DNA of 64,000 nt from Paramacrobiotus metropolitanus (GCF_019649055.1 NW_026570236.1:496001-560000), one strand, 5' to 3'; numbered from the stretch's first letter, positions 33,736 through 47,000 are shown. The notes: generated by a model not told the origin, from the letters alone. Translations and numbers: made by a program.

Positions 33736-35468
33736 ATGAATCCGAAAACGAAGAGTAAACTACGCTTGAGAATGAGTCGAAAAATAAAGAGGAAGTTTCG
33801 ATTAACACTGAAAACACCGTGTTTCGTCGCATTTATCCTCAATCTTTTTGGTATACGCCATATACCACAGGATACGCCGTTTGTTACCACTTTAAAAATG
33901 TGTTGGTCTGCGATCGTGGTTATATTTCAGTTGTGGGTTCTTATTGGTAACACTTTGACCAGCGAGATCAAAGAAAACTATGACGGAATTGGAAAACTAA
34001 ATATATTCGTCATTTTGAAAGTCTTTGCAAGGTATTATGCCACCTCCCACGGCATTTTAATGCAGATGGCGGCTTATGCCAGTTGCTCCGACCTTGCCGC
34101 CGCGGAAAAGCTGGTATATCTCTACTTGAAACCGATTCTACCCCAGCCATCAGTCAGGAACGCGTGGATAATATCTCTTTTTTGGTCGTGTTTTTGACAG
34201 CCGTGGGACTGATCGGAGAAACTTTCGGTCAGCGAGGATACAGTGAAATCTTCCACCAAAATGGAACGGAGTGGAATATCCCACGCCCTATGTTCGGATT
34301 CTCCACGGAATCTTCTTTAAATACAACGGATTATTTGAATGTCCCCATTTTTCTGACTTTCACCGTGCTCCAGTACGGGTACTTAAGTTACCCGTATGTA
34401 CAAGTGACAGCGTGGATGATACTCATTAAGCGGGAACTAAAAGCAGTTTTAATTAAATTGGAAAATCCAATGGATTTTATTAACGAAACCAGTTTAGATC
34501 ATTGTTTGCACATATGCCGGCTCCTGCTGAACTCGCTGGAGATGATAAGCAAAGGTTTTGGACTGTTGATAGCAATCAACGTATACCAGTCCATGGTTGC
34601 GGGACTGGCCATAAGCGGAATTGCGTATAGCTTTGAAGTAAAGAAACTCAAAAACGCCGACCTGACCTTTATATATGTACTGATGCCTTTGTCCGCAGTG
34701 TTGGCTGGCCTGATTGTGGGTATAAATAACCAGGTAAAATTAATGCAATGAAAGAGATTAATTTGGCTTTTGCACCGTACGTGTTTGATTTTTTTGTGAA
34801 ATTTTACCATCACTAAATTCAGCGGTAATTTGCCACATGTTACTAAATACTACTAACCAAATCATTTTGCATCACGGTATCATTACAGGTCGAAAATGTC
34901 TTGAAGGCCATAAGAAAGATACGTTATAACAAAGTGATGTGCCGAAAAACCATACGCAAGAAATGCAAAAGTTTTATTAAAGAATTTAAGTTTGACGATT
35001 ACTGCATAACAGCGTACGGTTCACAAATAACAACATCCCATGTCATTCAGGTCAGTGCAAGCAGCTTGTTGAAATGTTAACTCAACTTATATGCCAATTA
35101 CGTGTGCCCGTGCTAACGAATATCTATAGAATTTTATTATTTTGCACGTACTGTTGCACGCACACTCGCACACTATAATATTTTAAGCATCATATAACTG
35201 GTTAAAAGATTTACGATAATCTACAGATATTGCTTAATGGTATGTGGTATTTGCATGTACCTCGTATTATAGCATATCAACACAATTAAAAATTTTAATT
35301 ATGAGCTTGGAAGTATTGTCGTCATGCCTGTTTAGCCATAAATAGATGTATTAATTCCAGATGTTGCTGTCTTTCATTGGGTATTCCGTAATTATGGTTC
35401 TACAAGCGAGCAGCAACACATGCGCAGTATGCAATGGACAGTCAATCAACAACACCCTCAGAGCTTAA
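33736..35468 (+). CDS. Gustatory-receptor-like 7TM protein B (3 exons, one frame break)
   Basis: Exons 33736-34733, 34889-35050 and 35361-35468. A basic N-terminus is followed by about seven hydrophobic segments. Exon 1 is open in one frame to a stop at 34195-34197 and continues in the next frame. The switch is at a five-T run (34191-34195), where one additional T would make the reading continuous and aligned to paralogue A. Exon 2 encodes VENVLKAIRKIRYNKV, and exon 3 encodes the last helix MLLSFIGYSVIMVLQAS. Both terminal introns are phase 0, and the last helix lies alone in the final exon, as in the arthropod chemoreceptor superfamily, where that helix carries the TYhhhhhQF signature. Only a weak version of that signature is visible. 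Function (a ligand-gated cation channel for taste) is inferred from the family. Confidence 0.7.
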
Positions 35469-36604
35469 TAAATTCATTCGTCAATTGATATAACAACCAT
35501 ATTTTGCTGGTATGGTTTTCAGAATGGCAGATATATATCGCTAATCGCTTGTGCCTAAATGTTCTGTCTTTGAATTACTGAATGTGATGTTCTAATTATG
35601 TACTATAATGTATTAAATTAATATATTTATATAAAAAGATATACAACAAGAAGTCACATACAGCATCCGGTAAATCGATGCACTGTTCATACCAAACAGT
35701 ACTTACACTACACGGAGTACGAGTACAGTACATAGAAATCAATACAATACAGCAATACAATATAACAAGAAGTCCGTTTAACGATTTATCACGGATAAAT
35801 ACAGCTGCATGGTCTACGGAGGTACCACGCCATCCTATTTCGCGTTCCATGCATTTGTTCCATGCATGCGTTACGGCTGCCCCCTGGTACAACTACACGC
35901 CAAAATTGATAGTAAGCCTGTACTGCACAATTGTACGTTTGTAGTACTGTACCATTGCTAATAACATTATTATTATTGTAGTGTAGTACGCTGCTCACAC
36001 AAAAACATCCCAACTGCAAAAGATTGCCGAAACCTTTCTAAAAGAACAACTGGTTTGTAAGTGAAACAGCTTAATTGTGTGGTTATCAAAAGTGATAAAA
36101 TTTTGCTCAAAGCAAAAACAAGTTGTATAAAATATTTACAGCATTTCATGAAGTCCGGAAATTGGGAGAAGACTCGATCATGTACATTCTTCAAGACCTC
36201 AAATACTGTGATGCAACTGTTTGCCCGCTAGCGCAATGGATACTTTAATAATTTATGTTGAGATGCTACGTTAAGTAACCAACCAGTTACCGTGTATTGT
36301 ACACCATGTGGCGTGCATGACGTAAGTTTCGAACTGGTTTCTTGCGACCGCTACTTACTTTTATGTCTGCAAGATATAAAATAATGTTATCATGTCTTCG
36401 TGTTTTAGAAGTTCTTTAACAACCTGAATACAGCTGCAGCCTACAAAGCAATTCGAAAATCGATAGAAGTATCGTTTTCTCCGGCCACATACTCGTACTG
36501 ATTTCATTGCAGCAATTTTTGCGTCGCTATAGCCAGTAGTCTTACGGTTAATTATTTACAGGGCTGTGCATTCTTCAGCACTAATCTCACTAGCTAACCA
36601 GAAA
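35469..36604. other. Intergenic region
   Basis: No gene is recognised. The sequence is AT-rich with many gtac and tactcgta-like words. Short ORFs on both strands overlap each other and carry no motif. Confidence 0.4.
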
Positions 36605-36838
36605 ATGGGACATTCTCGTTTGTTATTGTCTTTTCTGTTGGTGTTAACGATGACCCTGGCACTTTTTAATCATGTGGCAGCCGGAAATTCAAAACAGAGC
36701 GAAACCGCTCCTGTGGTTTCTCCGAAGAACGCCACTGGCACCGCGATCCCCGTTGCCGGAAAGGACAACTCGACGGGCACAATCAATCAAACCAAAGCGA
36801 AACCTCAAGTCAGGAACATACCTAGGCCAACAGGCTGA
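36605..36838 (+). CDS. Short secreted Thr/Asn/Pro-rich peptide
   Basis: A single-exon ORF of 77 residues starting at the ATG that gives MGHSRLLLSFLLVLTMTLAL, a strong signal peptide with cleavage expected after HVAAG. An upstream in-frame Met at 36566 would push the hydrophobic core inward, so I prefer 36605. The mature part of about 50 residues is rich in Thr, Asn, Lys and Pro, with NAT and NST glycosylation sequons and no cysteines. It ends IPRPTG. It resembles small secreted or mucin-like peptides; no family is recognised. A neuropeptide precursor is possible because the C-terminal Gly could be an amidation donor, but no dibasic cleavage site supports this. Confidence 0.5.
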   Translation: MGHSRLLLSFLLVLTMTLALFNHVAAGNSKQSETAPVVSPKNATGTAIPVAGKDNSTGTINQTKAKPQVRNIPRPTG

Positions 36839-37933
36839 GCCCCCCAAGTGTGGCGCAAGAGCGTCGGTGTAATCGTTTCGCATACTTAGGTTCATGCTGG
36901 ATGGTTCTGTGCCCACAACATTTTCGGTCCAGATTTAATATCAAAATGCAGCTGTACGTTATAACTTGTAAGTACTTTGAACTGTATTCAGTGTGTTGCA
37001 GCCTGCAGACCATAGAAAACCTCATGCTAGAACTGTCAATACATGTGATGCAGACCAGAAAAAAATGAAACGTGTTGCGTCCTTATAATGGAATACAGCA
37101 CATTGATATTTCTACTTACAGAGTACAGTTACATTACGTAATAATGGAATGATAATAATAATGAAATAATAATAGGAGGATACGATTGCATATAATTTTG
37201 TCCTGCATTCACAATGATGTGTAGCGCACGGAACGTACTGATACGTACACTAATCGTAAATGAAAGTTCCAGTTTTGTTCCCTAAAATGGGACAATGCCA
37301 AACCCAAACTACAGCAAAACAATTGTAAGCGTTATCGCGCGTAGTCGTTGAAATGATAGTGACCAAGAATTATCGATCTATCCAGGCCATTAAATTTTAC
37401 GCTTCAGTTTATTTCGTCAACGCTGTATGCCGCACCAATATGGGCTTTAAAAATATGTAGTGGTATTATACCAATGAAGATCTGTAAAACGCACTACGAG
37501 TAATGTATTATTAATTTGGTTTTACTCGCATAATACCGCGCATTTGTAACTGTCACTCTGGGTTACACAAAAGCGTCTCCCGCAGCAAATGCTTGTAAAA
37601 TTGAGTTTTCACTTTCCAGTTCCTGTAAACTCAAAACTGGTTGTTCTTTCCTGTAAACTCAGAGCTGGTTGTTCTTCAGTGTAATTAGGTGTTCTGTCTG
37701 CTTTTTAGTAATTAAAACGATAAGCATTGACAGCAACCAGTTTTACAATGGTCGAATAATGTAAGAATGTACAAAAACCATAAGCCTGCCTGATCAAGGT
37801 ATGGAAATGTAATGGTAACACGATTCATAAAATTTTAATTCTATTTCTGTATACAGTACTCGTAGATTTAGCCATAGACGGTGACAAGGTGCATAGCTCA
37901 ACTTCTGTTGCCCAACTTGCACATGATACATGG
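36839..37933. other. Intergenic region with a short tandem duplication
   Basis: No gene is recognised. A roughly 29-bp unit containing tcctgtaaactca and gctggttgttct is tandemly duplicated at about 37618-37675. The region must hold the 3' UTRs of the secreted-peptide gene (+) and the guanylate cyclase (-). Confidence 0.45.
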
Positions 37934-40900
37934 TTAAGATGGTGTACCAGGAAGTAACCAGAAGGTTTCCTTCTCGCCTTTCCCCTACATTATAAGCAAA
38001 TTGATAAATTTACTTGCACAGCAAATGCAACTATTAGCTTGTTATAATTTTGGCACCTTTGTAAGCAGTCTCCCGAAATGTGTTAAAAGTGCTCACCTTA
38101 ATCTTGATCACACCGCGACTCTGCAGATTGAAGTTGTACTCCCGCGCCAGGCCAGCTGCTTCACCGCTAAGATGGATTTTCGTCGGAGCTCCGTGGCTTG
38201 CCATACGCGATGAAGTATTAATCGTATCTCCAAATCTAACATTTTCGAATACTTGTTTACTCATTTCACAGTCGCTTTAAGCCATTGTGATAATTGACAG
38301 TTTCATGAGTCAAGACTTAAGAGCACCAGTAAAGGTCACTCTCGCCTCTTACAAGCAGTAGCGAGGTCTCTTCAGTCCAACCACCGCCGCTACAATCGGA
38401 CCGCAGTGGATGCCGCACTGCAAACCCATCATCTCCAGGCCTTTGGAGGCGAAATCGCTTTGTAGGCTCAAAGCTGTTTGGCACACTTGCTGGATGTGTT
38501 TAGTACCATTGCGAATGGGAAGCCCACTGGCCAGCTGAACAAAAACGGTGAAAGCAAATTATTATATCATTATTACGAATGCATCTTGCTAAACGTTCCA
38601 AGCCTTGTTTACCAAGTAGCTATCACCAATTGTTTCCAATTTGTACACATCGAAGCGCTCCACAACCTTGTCGAAGCTTCTGTACAGCTCATCAAGGAAG
38701 TTAACGACTTGAAAGGGTGTGGCGATGGCGACAAAATCACCGAATCCGTCGGTGTAGCTGACAAAGATGGTCACACAGTCGAATGTTTCCGGTAGCACTT
38801 CTTCACGAAGTCGAAGTAGCTTAACGATACTCCTGGAAAGCAATAGCAATAGTCTTATCTACTTCTTCCGAAACCTGGAAAGCAATAGCAATAGTCTTAT
38901 CTACGTCTTCCGAAACCTTGTATCATTTGCTGTAATCAGCATAGGTACTTTGCTGTAATCAACATACTACTGACCGAAAATTTAACTGTAAACTTCAGCG
39001 GACGTTTTTCGAAGACTACTTGGTGCTACGATAAAATTCGTGAATGCCATCTATAACAGTTTTAGCCGTCGTCCTGCCGTCGATACAGTATTAACAGAGC
39101 CAGAATTATACGCAAATTCGATTAATTTACACAATTCACTCTTGAGTGAGTCTTGACCAACCGTGGAAGCATTTCGTTCAGTAGCTCATCGCAGCGTGCT
39201 TGTTCGGCAATCAGCTCCTGAGTGCGCAGCCCAACCAAGTGTTCCAAATTCTCAGCGTGCGCTTCCAAGCGTTTAAGTAAGTTATCCAGCAGATTTCCGC
39301 TCCCTCCGGTGACCTTGCGCAAGGTGGACCGCAGTGCGGTACTATTGGGCCGCGCCCGGGGATCCTCACTCCAGGCGTTAATAATCAGCTCCTTTAGCTT
39401 CATAAATCCCTTCTGCTCTTGATCAGCATAGAAAATTGGCCGCGTCTGGCCGTTTTTCACCATCTCCTTAGGGTCATCTTCAAAAGTTTGCGTCTTAATG
39501 CGATTATTACGTAGCCGATTTTGGTATACATCGATTTCAAGACTTCGTGAAGTTTTACCGATCATTTCTCCGTCAAGATTCGTAGTGGCACTGAAGGGTT
39601 CATAGTCAGTGACCAACTGATATGCAATCAAGGAAAAAGAGTAGATGTCAGACTGCGGACTTGGTTGGCCTCCGCGGAGAACTTCCGGAGCGGACCACTG
39701 AGTGGAAAAAGGCCGCAAGTTGATACCGTACATCATGCCCATTATACGCTCGTGCGCTAGGTCGTCAATTTTCAAGCAAAAGCGCTTGTCCAGCACACAT
39801 TTGGACGGTTTAAGGTTGCCGTGATACTTTAAAGCTGATGCATGAATAACATACAGCCCCTGAAAATTATTTGCATTGACTGAAATAAAATAAGATGCCG
39901 CACGGCAGCAGCGCGTTTGACCTTTGCAAAATTAAGTGATACGTTTAGCTTGCACAGTTATTTACCTCAGCCAAATCGGACAGCAATGACGTCTTTAATC
40001 CCCAGTCAATATTTCCTTGTTCCATCAAATCAGCTAGCGATCCCCGTTCACAGAACTCCTGCAGAATGACCGGCGGCACACTGGCTAAGACAATGCCTAA
40101 AAGTCTGTTGACGTTCGGATGATGTATGTGCGTGATCTGCAAATATATTCTCATGGCTGAACGTCAAAGGCAGTTTTATCGAAAAGCATGAACGAACCTG
40201 CCGAACTATGCGTGCAAAAGCACGGCTCTGCATAACCCGGGCAAAATTAACCCGGGTGGCGGTGACCCCTACGGGCAGACGCGGTGAACTTCCGATACCC
40301 ACAAAACCGACAACATGGACGATCACTTTCTGCCTGGTTTTGCTTGTTACGGATTTGTCAGAATCTTCTTCACGAACGGCTATGGATTTGGCTTCGGAGT
40401 TGGTTAGAACTGCCGGGTCAATTATCCACTTCTCAATATCATGAGAACGTCGCTGAACGCTGTCCACAGAATTTTGTTTTAACTCAAATATGAATTAAGG
40501 TTTATGAAATTCGAAGATATGGAAATGTTCTTGTAAGCCGTCTTACATAACGGCAACAGCAGCAATCAATGCGAAAAGAAGAAAGAAGAGCGGCACACCC
40601 AGACCAACGGCAATGGCTGTCATAAGGTTGCAGTTTTCGCCACGCAGTCCGCAAGCCGGTATATCGGGCGGATGCTGTCCATCTGGTGTGCGCCAGCGCA
40701 CCGGACGAGTAGGATCTTCCACCCAGCCCTTGTGGTTGTTTGTACTAAGCCGCATTACGGTCTGCAACAGGTCATTATTTTGAAAATGATTGCGAGGGCT
40801 AATACGAGCATAGAAATTTAAGACTACGATGCACAGAATTCAAGGTTGATTACGGGTCACACTTGAGGCACCTAGGTAAAACTACCTGAAATTTAAGCGA

Positions 40901-43900
40901 CGCCAGATCGAACTGCTGTATTTCCATGTTGATAACCCGCATGCCAAAAGGATTCATAGCCACGGTTTGACCTGCGAGCTCGAAACTACGGTGAAACATA
41001 TTACGCGCCAACCGTTTAACGTCGAATGGGGCCGAATCATTGGACAGTCCCATCGTTTCGTTGAGCACCTGAATCAAAAGTCTCGATGGTAAGACAATTC
41101 TGGGTAATCGTGTAACATCTTGTTGCTGGATTTGCATCGGCATTCGGCAGACTGATCGGCTTACAGTCGTTTGCTGGCGTTCGTTTGCACAAACAATTCG
41201 ACTTCACGAAAACCAAGCACCTCATAGTATGTGATCTGCTTACCATGGAAGTTGCTTCAAGTGCTTCGTAGGCCGATATCATCAGTTCCGCACCCTGCAT
41301 AAAAATCGGTTGTCAATTCATACAACACACTGTACACTGGGTTGGCCTATCTGAAACAGGGACGCTAACGACATTATTTTTGTTGTGAGTATTGCGACCG
41401 AGTCTGTGATCTTTTGTTGACATACAACTATCATGTATTATGCATTGTGCATTTATGAGCCGCAGGGCCCCTTGAGATTACAGTACGACTTACGATACTT
41501 TAACGGCTTTGTTTGGGTGCCTCTTTCCCGGTTGTAAAAGGAAACCACAAAATGTTAACGGTGAAAATTTTACCTTTCCAAAGTCCTTGACATCGTCTTC
41601 ATTACGTGGGCCAAACTCTTTTTCCCAAATTTTTATCGCTTCCTCAATGACGCTCTCAAGATTAGTCCAGTTTAGAGCTTCAGGAATAAGTTGAAAGTAA
41701 TTAGGAAATGCCGCTAAAATTTTCTGTAATAACGTCAAACAGTGCAGGTATACGATACGTTCATTATTACTACTCGTACTATAGATAACCACCGCCAATC
41801 TCCAGTACTGAACGCATTTCAGTCTAATTGGTGCGGAGAGGCGATGACGATATTACAAGGTCAAAGCCTCAAGTTGCCTGCTACAACACTAAGCAGTTTT
41901 TTTTAGAACTGTCCTAGCTATTGACATGCTATACGGAAGATGCACTACATCACTCTAGTACTGTTTTATAGTCACCATTGTACGGTACAGCACAATTTTT
42001 TACATACGCGTACAATTACAGTAACTCAAAAATAATGATTACATAAAGCAGAGTACAGACTACAGAGTATACAGTATTAAAAACGCTTCAGCTATTTTTT
42101 TCCCAGTTTTCCGGGAAAAGTGCCCCCAACACAAGGGCAGTGGTCTAACAGCCTTCCGTCGCCCTTATGGTCAGCGATACGCGACTGTGAGTCTGCGCCA
42201 CTGCTAATGTACATAATAACTTTATTTTGACGTTTACCTCGTGGTTCGGTTCGCTTGCATTGTATTCCAGAGGAACTTCTACAGGAACCTCGATCAAATA
42301 CTGATGGATAAAAACCTGTATTCGTAGTTAGTAATAACAATCTCAGTCGTTATTCTTCGTCATTCTTAGTATCTGACTTTGTTGTTACTTACGTAATCAC
42401 CACTGGTCATCCCTAAATCGTATGCGGTTGCCTACGAAAAGGGTTAATTTAGGTATCTCTTATTATCTCCTACTGATTCTTATTTATCTGCTTAAATTTG
42501 GTACGGTGTTTTTCTACAGATACATGATTTTTTCCATATTTACAAAATAGTTCACTAACCGCGAATTGCTTCTGCTGGCGTCCAAGAGTGCAAACGATCA
42601 TAACTGAAGCAGATTAAGGTGTGTGGTCACATGAATGGGCTAAATTTTTATAGTAGCATACAGATACCGGTAGTCAGCTTATCAAACTACCCGAAGCATT
42701 AATGAAATTAATAATACTAAATGCAATAACTTATAATTATAATAATTATTGATTGTTTGTAGAATAATAACTGTAAAAAATGGCAGTGACAACTACATGT
42801 ACGAGTATTAATCATAATAACGATAGGTGTCTGCCGTATTTATAGAAGTATCTCTATCTGTCATACGTTGTCTTACCGCGGCTGTAGTTAGAAGCGTCCA
42901 GTAATGGCTGTACCGCCCAATGTTTCCCACTGTTAGAGTCGGCCATAAACTCCTTGTACTGAATATTATAAATTTTACCGTCTGGAAGCGGATGCTGGGC
43001 CACATATTCAATAGTCTTTTTGGCTCCAAGGCATTGCTGATAATTTCGTTGCCCATAACCCACACCATGCAAATCTGATAGTTGGTCATTAATGATTGCA
43101 ATGTGTAGCCACTTCCATCGGAGCAGAAAACCGCTTAGCGCCTGACCAAACGCGCCAATATCTGCCATGGAGAATGACACCAGCGTCGGGTACCTGTTCT
43201 TGTCCTCATAAAATTTTTGGTCGGCGTCAATGCTAGTTCATAAAACGTACCTAATTATCTGCCGTTATATCAAAAACAATCAAGGGAAAAGGAAGCAGAA
43301 GTTTCGCTTGTGTGTACTTACAATGGAGTGATAAGGACGTGTACTTCTGAAAACAGCAATATGACCTGGGTCAAAAAAAAGTATGTTGATGTTGCAAATG
43401 ATGCTGCATTTAAAAATAATATAAAACCATGTTTCACTAATAAAAAAGGGCCGAAATGGCTAATACACATTCAAGTATGACGTGCTACAGCATTACCGTT
43501 AAGAAATGGTGCAATCAATTTGTACATTGTTTCGGGACACGCTGGAAAATAGAAGACATTATGATTTATTCTGCTAAACCGGCATATAGTTCGTTAGATC
43601 GATGCTTATTTCGTTCTCTGCTTCGCCGAAGGACCATCACGTGAACGTGATCATTTCAGCGGGTGGCTGCGCGGACAGTTACAATTAAAGATTTTTGCCT
43701 TACCCGTGGACAGAACTATGGTAGGTTCTTTTCGCTTTTCATCCAAAGTTCCGTTTCCATAAAGTTCAGCAAGTTTTGGCAGAGTCTCATCGTTTTCCTT
43801 ATTTTGTGACTCACAAATAACGCTTGTGTTCAGGTCGACCATGTGATAGGTGAAGTCCTTGTACAACAAAGGGTATTTCTGGCTTAGGTCTTCCAATGCC

Positions 43901-44055
43901 GCTCGAATGGTCGACACCACCGGTTTTGTGCCGACGTCCCGTGCACCATTAGCACTTAAGGAAATGACCCTTAAGTGACCCTGACAAACGTGATACATTA
44001 CTGCACCGAGAAGGACGAACCCGATGACCTTATACCGGCTGACCAACAGCTCCAT
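37934..44055 (-). CDS. Receptor-type (natriuretic-peptide-receptor-like) guanylate cyclase, 18 exons
   Basis: Exons in transcription order: 44055-43704, 43541-43497, 43346-43322, 43232-42877, 42603-42560, 42431-42393, 42315-42238, 41723-41574, 41294-41244, 41068-40886, 40761-40547, 40459-40198, 40136-39966, 39859-39162, 38832-38613, 38534-38353, 38235-38097, 37984-37934. They total 3261 nt, or 1086 residues. Domains: a signal peptide (about 1-27), an ANF-receptor-type ligand-binding ectodomain, a TM helix at about 486-513 (LGVPLFFLLFALIAAVAV), and a kinase-homology domain (HPNVNRLLGIV, YHGNLKPSKCVLDKRF, APEVLRGG). A dimerisation coiled coil and the cyclase domain follow (about 890-1080). Guanine-binding Glu956 (ETIGDSY), Cys1023 and SSRM are kept, as is the second metal Asp960. 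The first metal Asp is replaced: the usual FSDIVGF reads VSYTDGF, with Tyr916. An alternative in-frame Met lies upstream at 44106. Catalytic activity is therefore uncertain. Confidence 0.92.
38832..38915. repeat. 42-bp tandem duplication covering a splice acceptor
   Basis: Two copies of a 42-bp unit (38832-38873 and 38874-38915) differ at about one position. On the minus strand each copy ends in attgctttccag, so the real acceptor of guanylate cyclase exon 15 has an exact duplicate 42 bases upstream in the intron. Confidence 0.85.
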
Positions 44056-47000
44056 TGCTGCGTATATGCGGCCGTTCACATATATGATGAACAACGTAAA
44101 ATGCACTGAATAAACATAAACAAAATGCGGATAATCTCCTGAACATCCACTGCAGCTTCACAAATATAGGCGAATCTTGTGCGGTGATACCGAACAAATG
44201 ATCGGACGGATTCCGAAGCAGGCGCATTGTGCCGAAGCGGAATGTGAATTATACCAGCAGAATTAAATTAGCAGGTTATAACACAGTTATTGCTTCCTCG
44301 ATGCACAAATGCACAGAAGGCATCGAACCAGGAAAACTTTGGAAGAGGTTCTAAATGCAAAAGTACGGTAAACAGATTACACGCTGGTTAGGGAGTAAAT
44401 CTGGTTAGGGAGTAATTATTATCGACCACATAATGTACTGATCAACTGAAAACAACGGAACAAATACGGAACCATTCCGATAGAAACGGAGCCATCGTTT
44501 TCTGCACACGCATTTCTGTTTGCATAAGCGCGTGAAGATGGCAGCACAATTAAATTGTTGAACTGTAACTGCTTTAATTTTATAACGCAGTATTGGAGAA
44601 TATTTTATCACCGGGTCAAAATGAGCAAATTTTCTCCCGACATTTGTCGTGGCACATGTTTTTATCGAGGGTGATTCAATTTGTGGAACAACCGGAAGAC
44701 ATAATTATAATTATCCGATTATCCCAGGCAGGTTATCCAAGTGAATGTAAATCCGAATTAATAAAACCAGTGTAACAAGCACTGATTGACAGAATATTTC
44801 CGAATTCTTGGACGCATTTAATAAAATCACTTCCGGTATTTTTCGACCGTCTGACAAACAGAACATATACGAGCATCGCCGCTGTCGGTCGGAAAAATAA
44901 GAAGAAAACTTTTACTGACATCCAAGCATGTAACTATTTGCTGTTTAAAAATAAAATACAATTGTATTACAAAACGGCAAGCATTTACAGAAAACTTAAG
45001 GACATGATAATGCAGTGATGCGCTATATGCAGAATCTCCGCACATCCAATAAATCATATAAATGTTAGCAAGATCATCACCAAATATAGACCGATTGATA
45101 ATAAGAATTACATATAAAGTCATCATAGCCCTTTTACACCAATATTCGATTATCCTAATTTAGCATTTTTTTCACCGGTATTTCACGCCCACTCGTTTCT
45201 CTTACCATCGCTCACATCCCAGCAGTGTACCGGTATGCTTTTCTGTGTCCCATACCCCCATTACTCCCGAGAACGATTGGGAATCAAATCCATTATCCAT
45301 TCAAACGTTCACATGCCGTGCCCGATCCCAGGCTGGTGTGTATTAATATTGAACCCAGATATTACATGAAATTACAAAAAAAAGAAGTCATAAATGTCAA
45401 AGGAATTTAACATGAATAAGTGGTTCACTGCCTGTCTCTTGTACGGATTTCTGGATAGGCATCAAGCTGAACGTCAATGCATTCAAGAACAACTGCGTCA
45501 TTATATGAAAAGCAGTAGCCGGCCGTTTTCTACACTAATCAATATACATGTATCGACTAATGCAATAACAGCGAAATCTAATTACTGTATATGGTTTTAA
45601 AATATACTTACGATAATAAATAACATCCGGGAAAAAAAATTATGTGCGATGCATACACGGCACACTGTTTCACTGTGTATCTATAAACGATAAGCAGAGT
45701 CAATAACGCATTCCCGGTTCTATTCCGAAAAAAACTGTTTTCATATGGTTTCGACATCTCTAGCATGCCCACAAAAATCTGGCAGGGCGGGTGTTGCTTA
45801 AGTTTGACGCAACTCAGAGCAGATCGTACAAATTAAAACTATCCAAATAAAACCTTAAATTTATTTTCTATCCAAGCGCATTTAAGACGTCAGTATGCGT
45901 GTCTCGAGGAAGACATAGTCAACAGAGATATGCAATACATACAAAGCAAAGGACAAAACAACACCCATCCTGTCGGCGTCTTACGGGCACCGGGCACGCC
46001 GAAATGTTGACCCCGCAATGATCGAACCAATGGTGTACAGAATTATACAGCAAAAAAAAGTGAAATCCGGGTGGTAAAACTATCATCCTAGGCCTGTTGG
46101 CAAACATAAGCGACGTAAGGAAGTGGTTACATCATTATCATCACTTTCGAAAATGGCACGTCACTAATCAAAATTTTTGTAGTATCTGTATTTTTGTTTT
46201 ATCTGTAGTTGTACTGTGTATATAGAGTGCAGCGATGATACACAGCAAATACCCTTTTGGGATTGGCATGGTTATTTTTGAAAAAGAAAGTGCCATGCTC
46301 ATACTACATTAAAATACAATTCCTGTCCACAGGAAGGTATCACCGGAAATGTGTGACATTGCCCATATCATATTCTGTTGTGAGGTACCATTTACTGTAC
46401 GACTTTACAATGGGGCAGAAGGGCATTATTGAATGCAATCATTTATTTAAATGTGCGACTATGATAAAAACGTGTCAGCCACTGAAGGTTGTGTTTGTCA
46501 AATTACGTCGCTACCGAAGTGCAAATATATATATGCTTGTCAGCTCAAGTCGAAAACGTCTACTGGCATGGGTAGTCAAAAAGTATAACAACATAACTTT
46601 ACTACGTATATCGCATATATCTATATCATGTACAAGTATAAGTACTGTATTAATTATACCAGTGTAATTTTTGTAACATTAAAGATAACTTGAAGTTAAT
46701 TTAAATTTTGATTGGAACACCTTGTAAGTGCAGAAATAGCTCTGTCGCGAAATCAGCCGATTTATGTTTAATTCACTAATTTATTAGATTACTCTTGCAA
46801 TCTTGCGTTGATTAGTTTGTTTAGTAATTACTGGTAAGCCAGCGGAAATATAAACAAACGAATACATAGTATCGCGGAGAATAATAGTAAAATACCATTT
46901 GCCAGCTGGTTAATGTTCTAGTATAGTAAAGTTACTAGACTACGACCTACGTTACTATTTAACAGTAACGTGTAATTTAGCAAACAGCAGCGCGGGGACC

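Noticed and set aside
44827-45126. Hydrophobic 99-codon minus-strand ORF, possible membrane protein
   Set aside because: The hydrophobicity is explained by AT-rich codons; no family pattern or neighbouring exons.
46257-46667. 136-codon plus-strand open stretch
   Set aside because: It lacks a convincing start, signal or domain; composition looks random.
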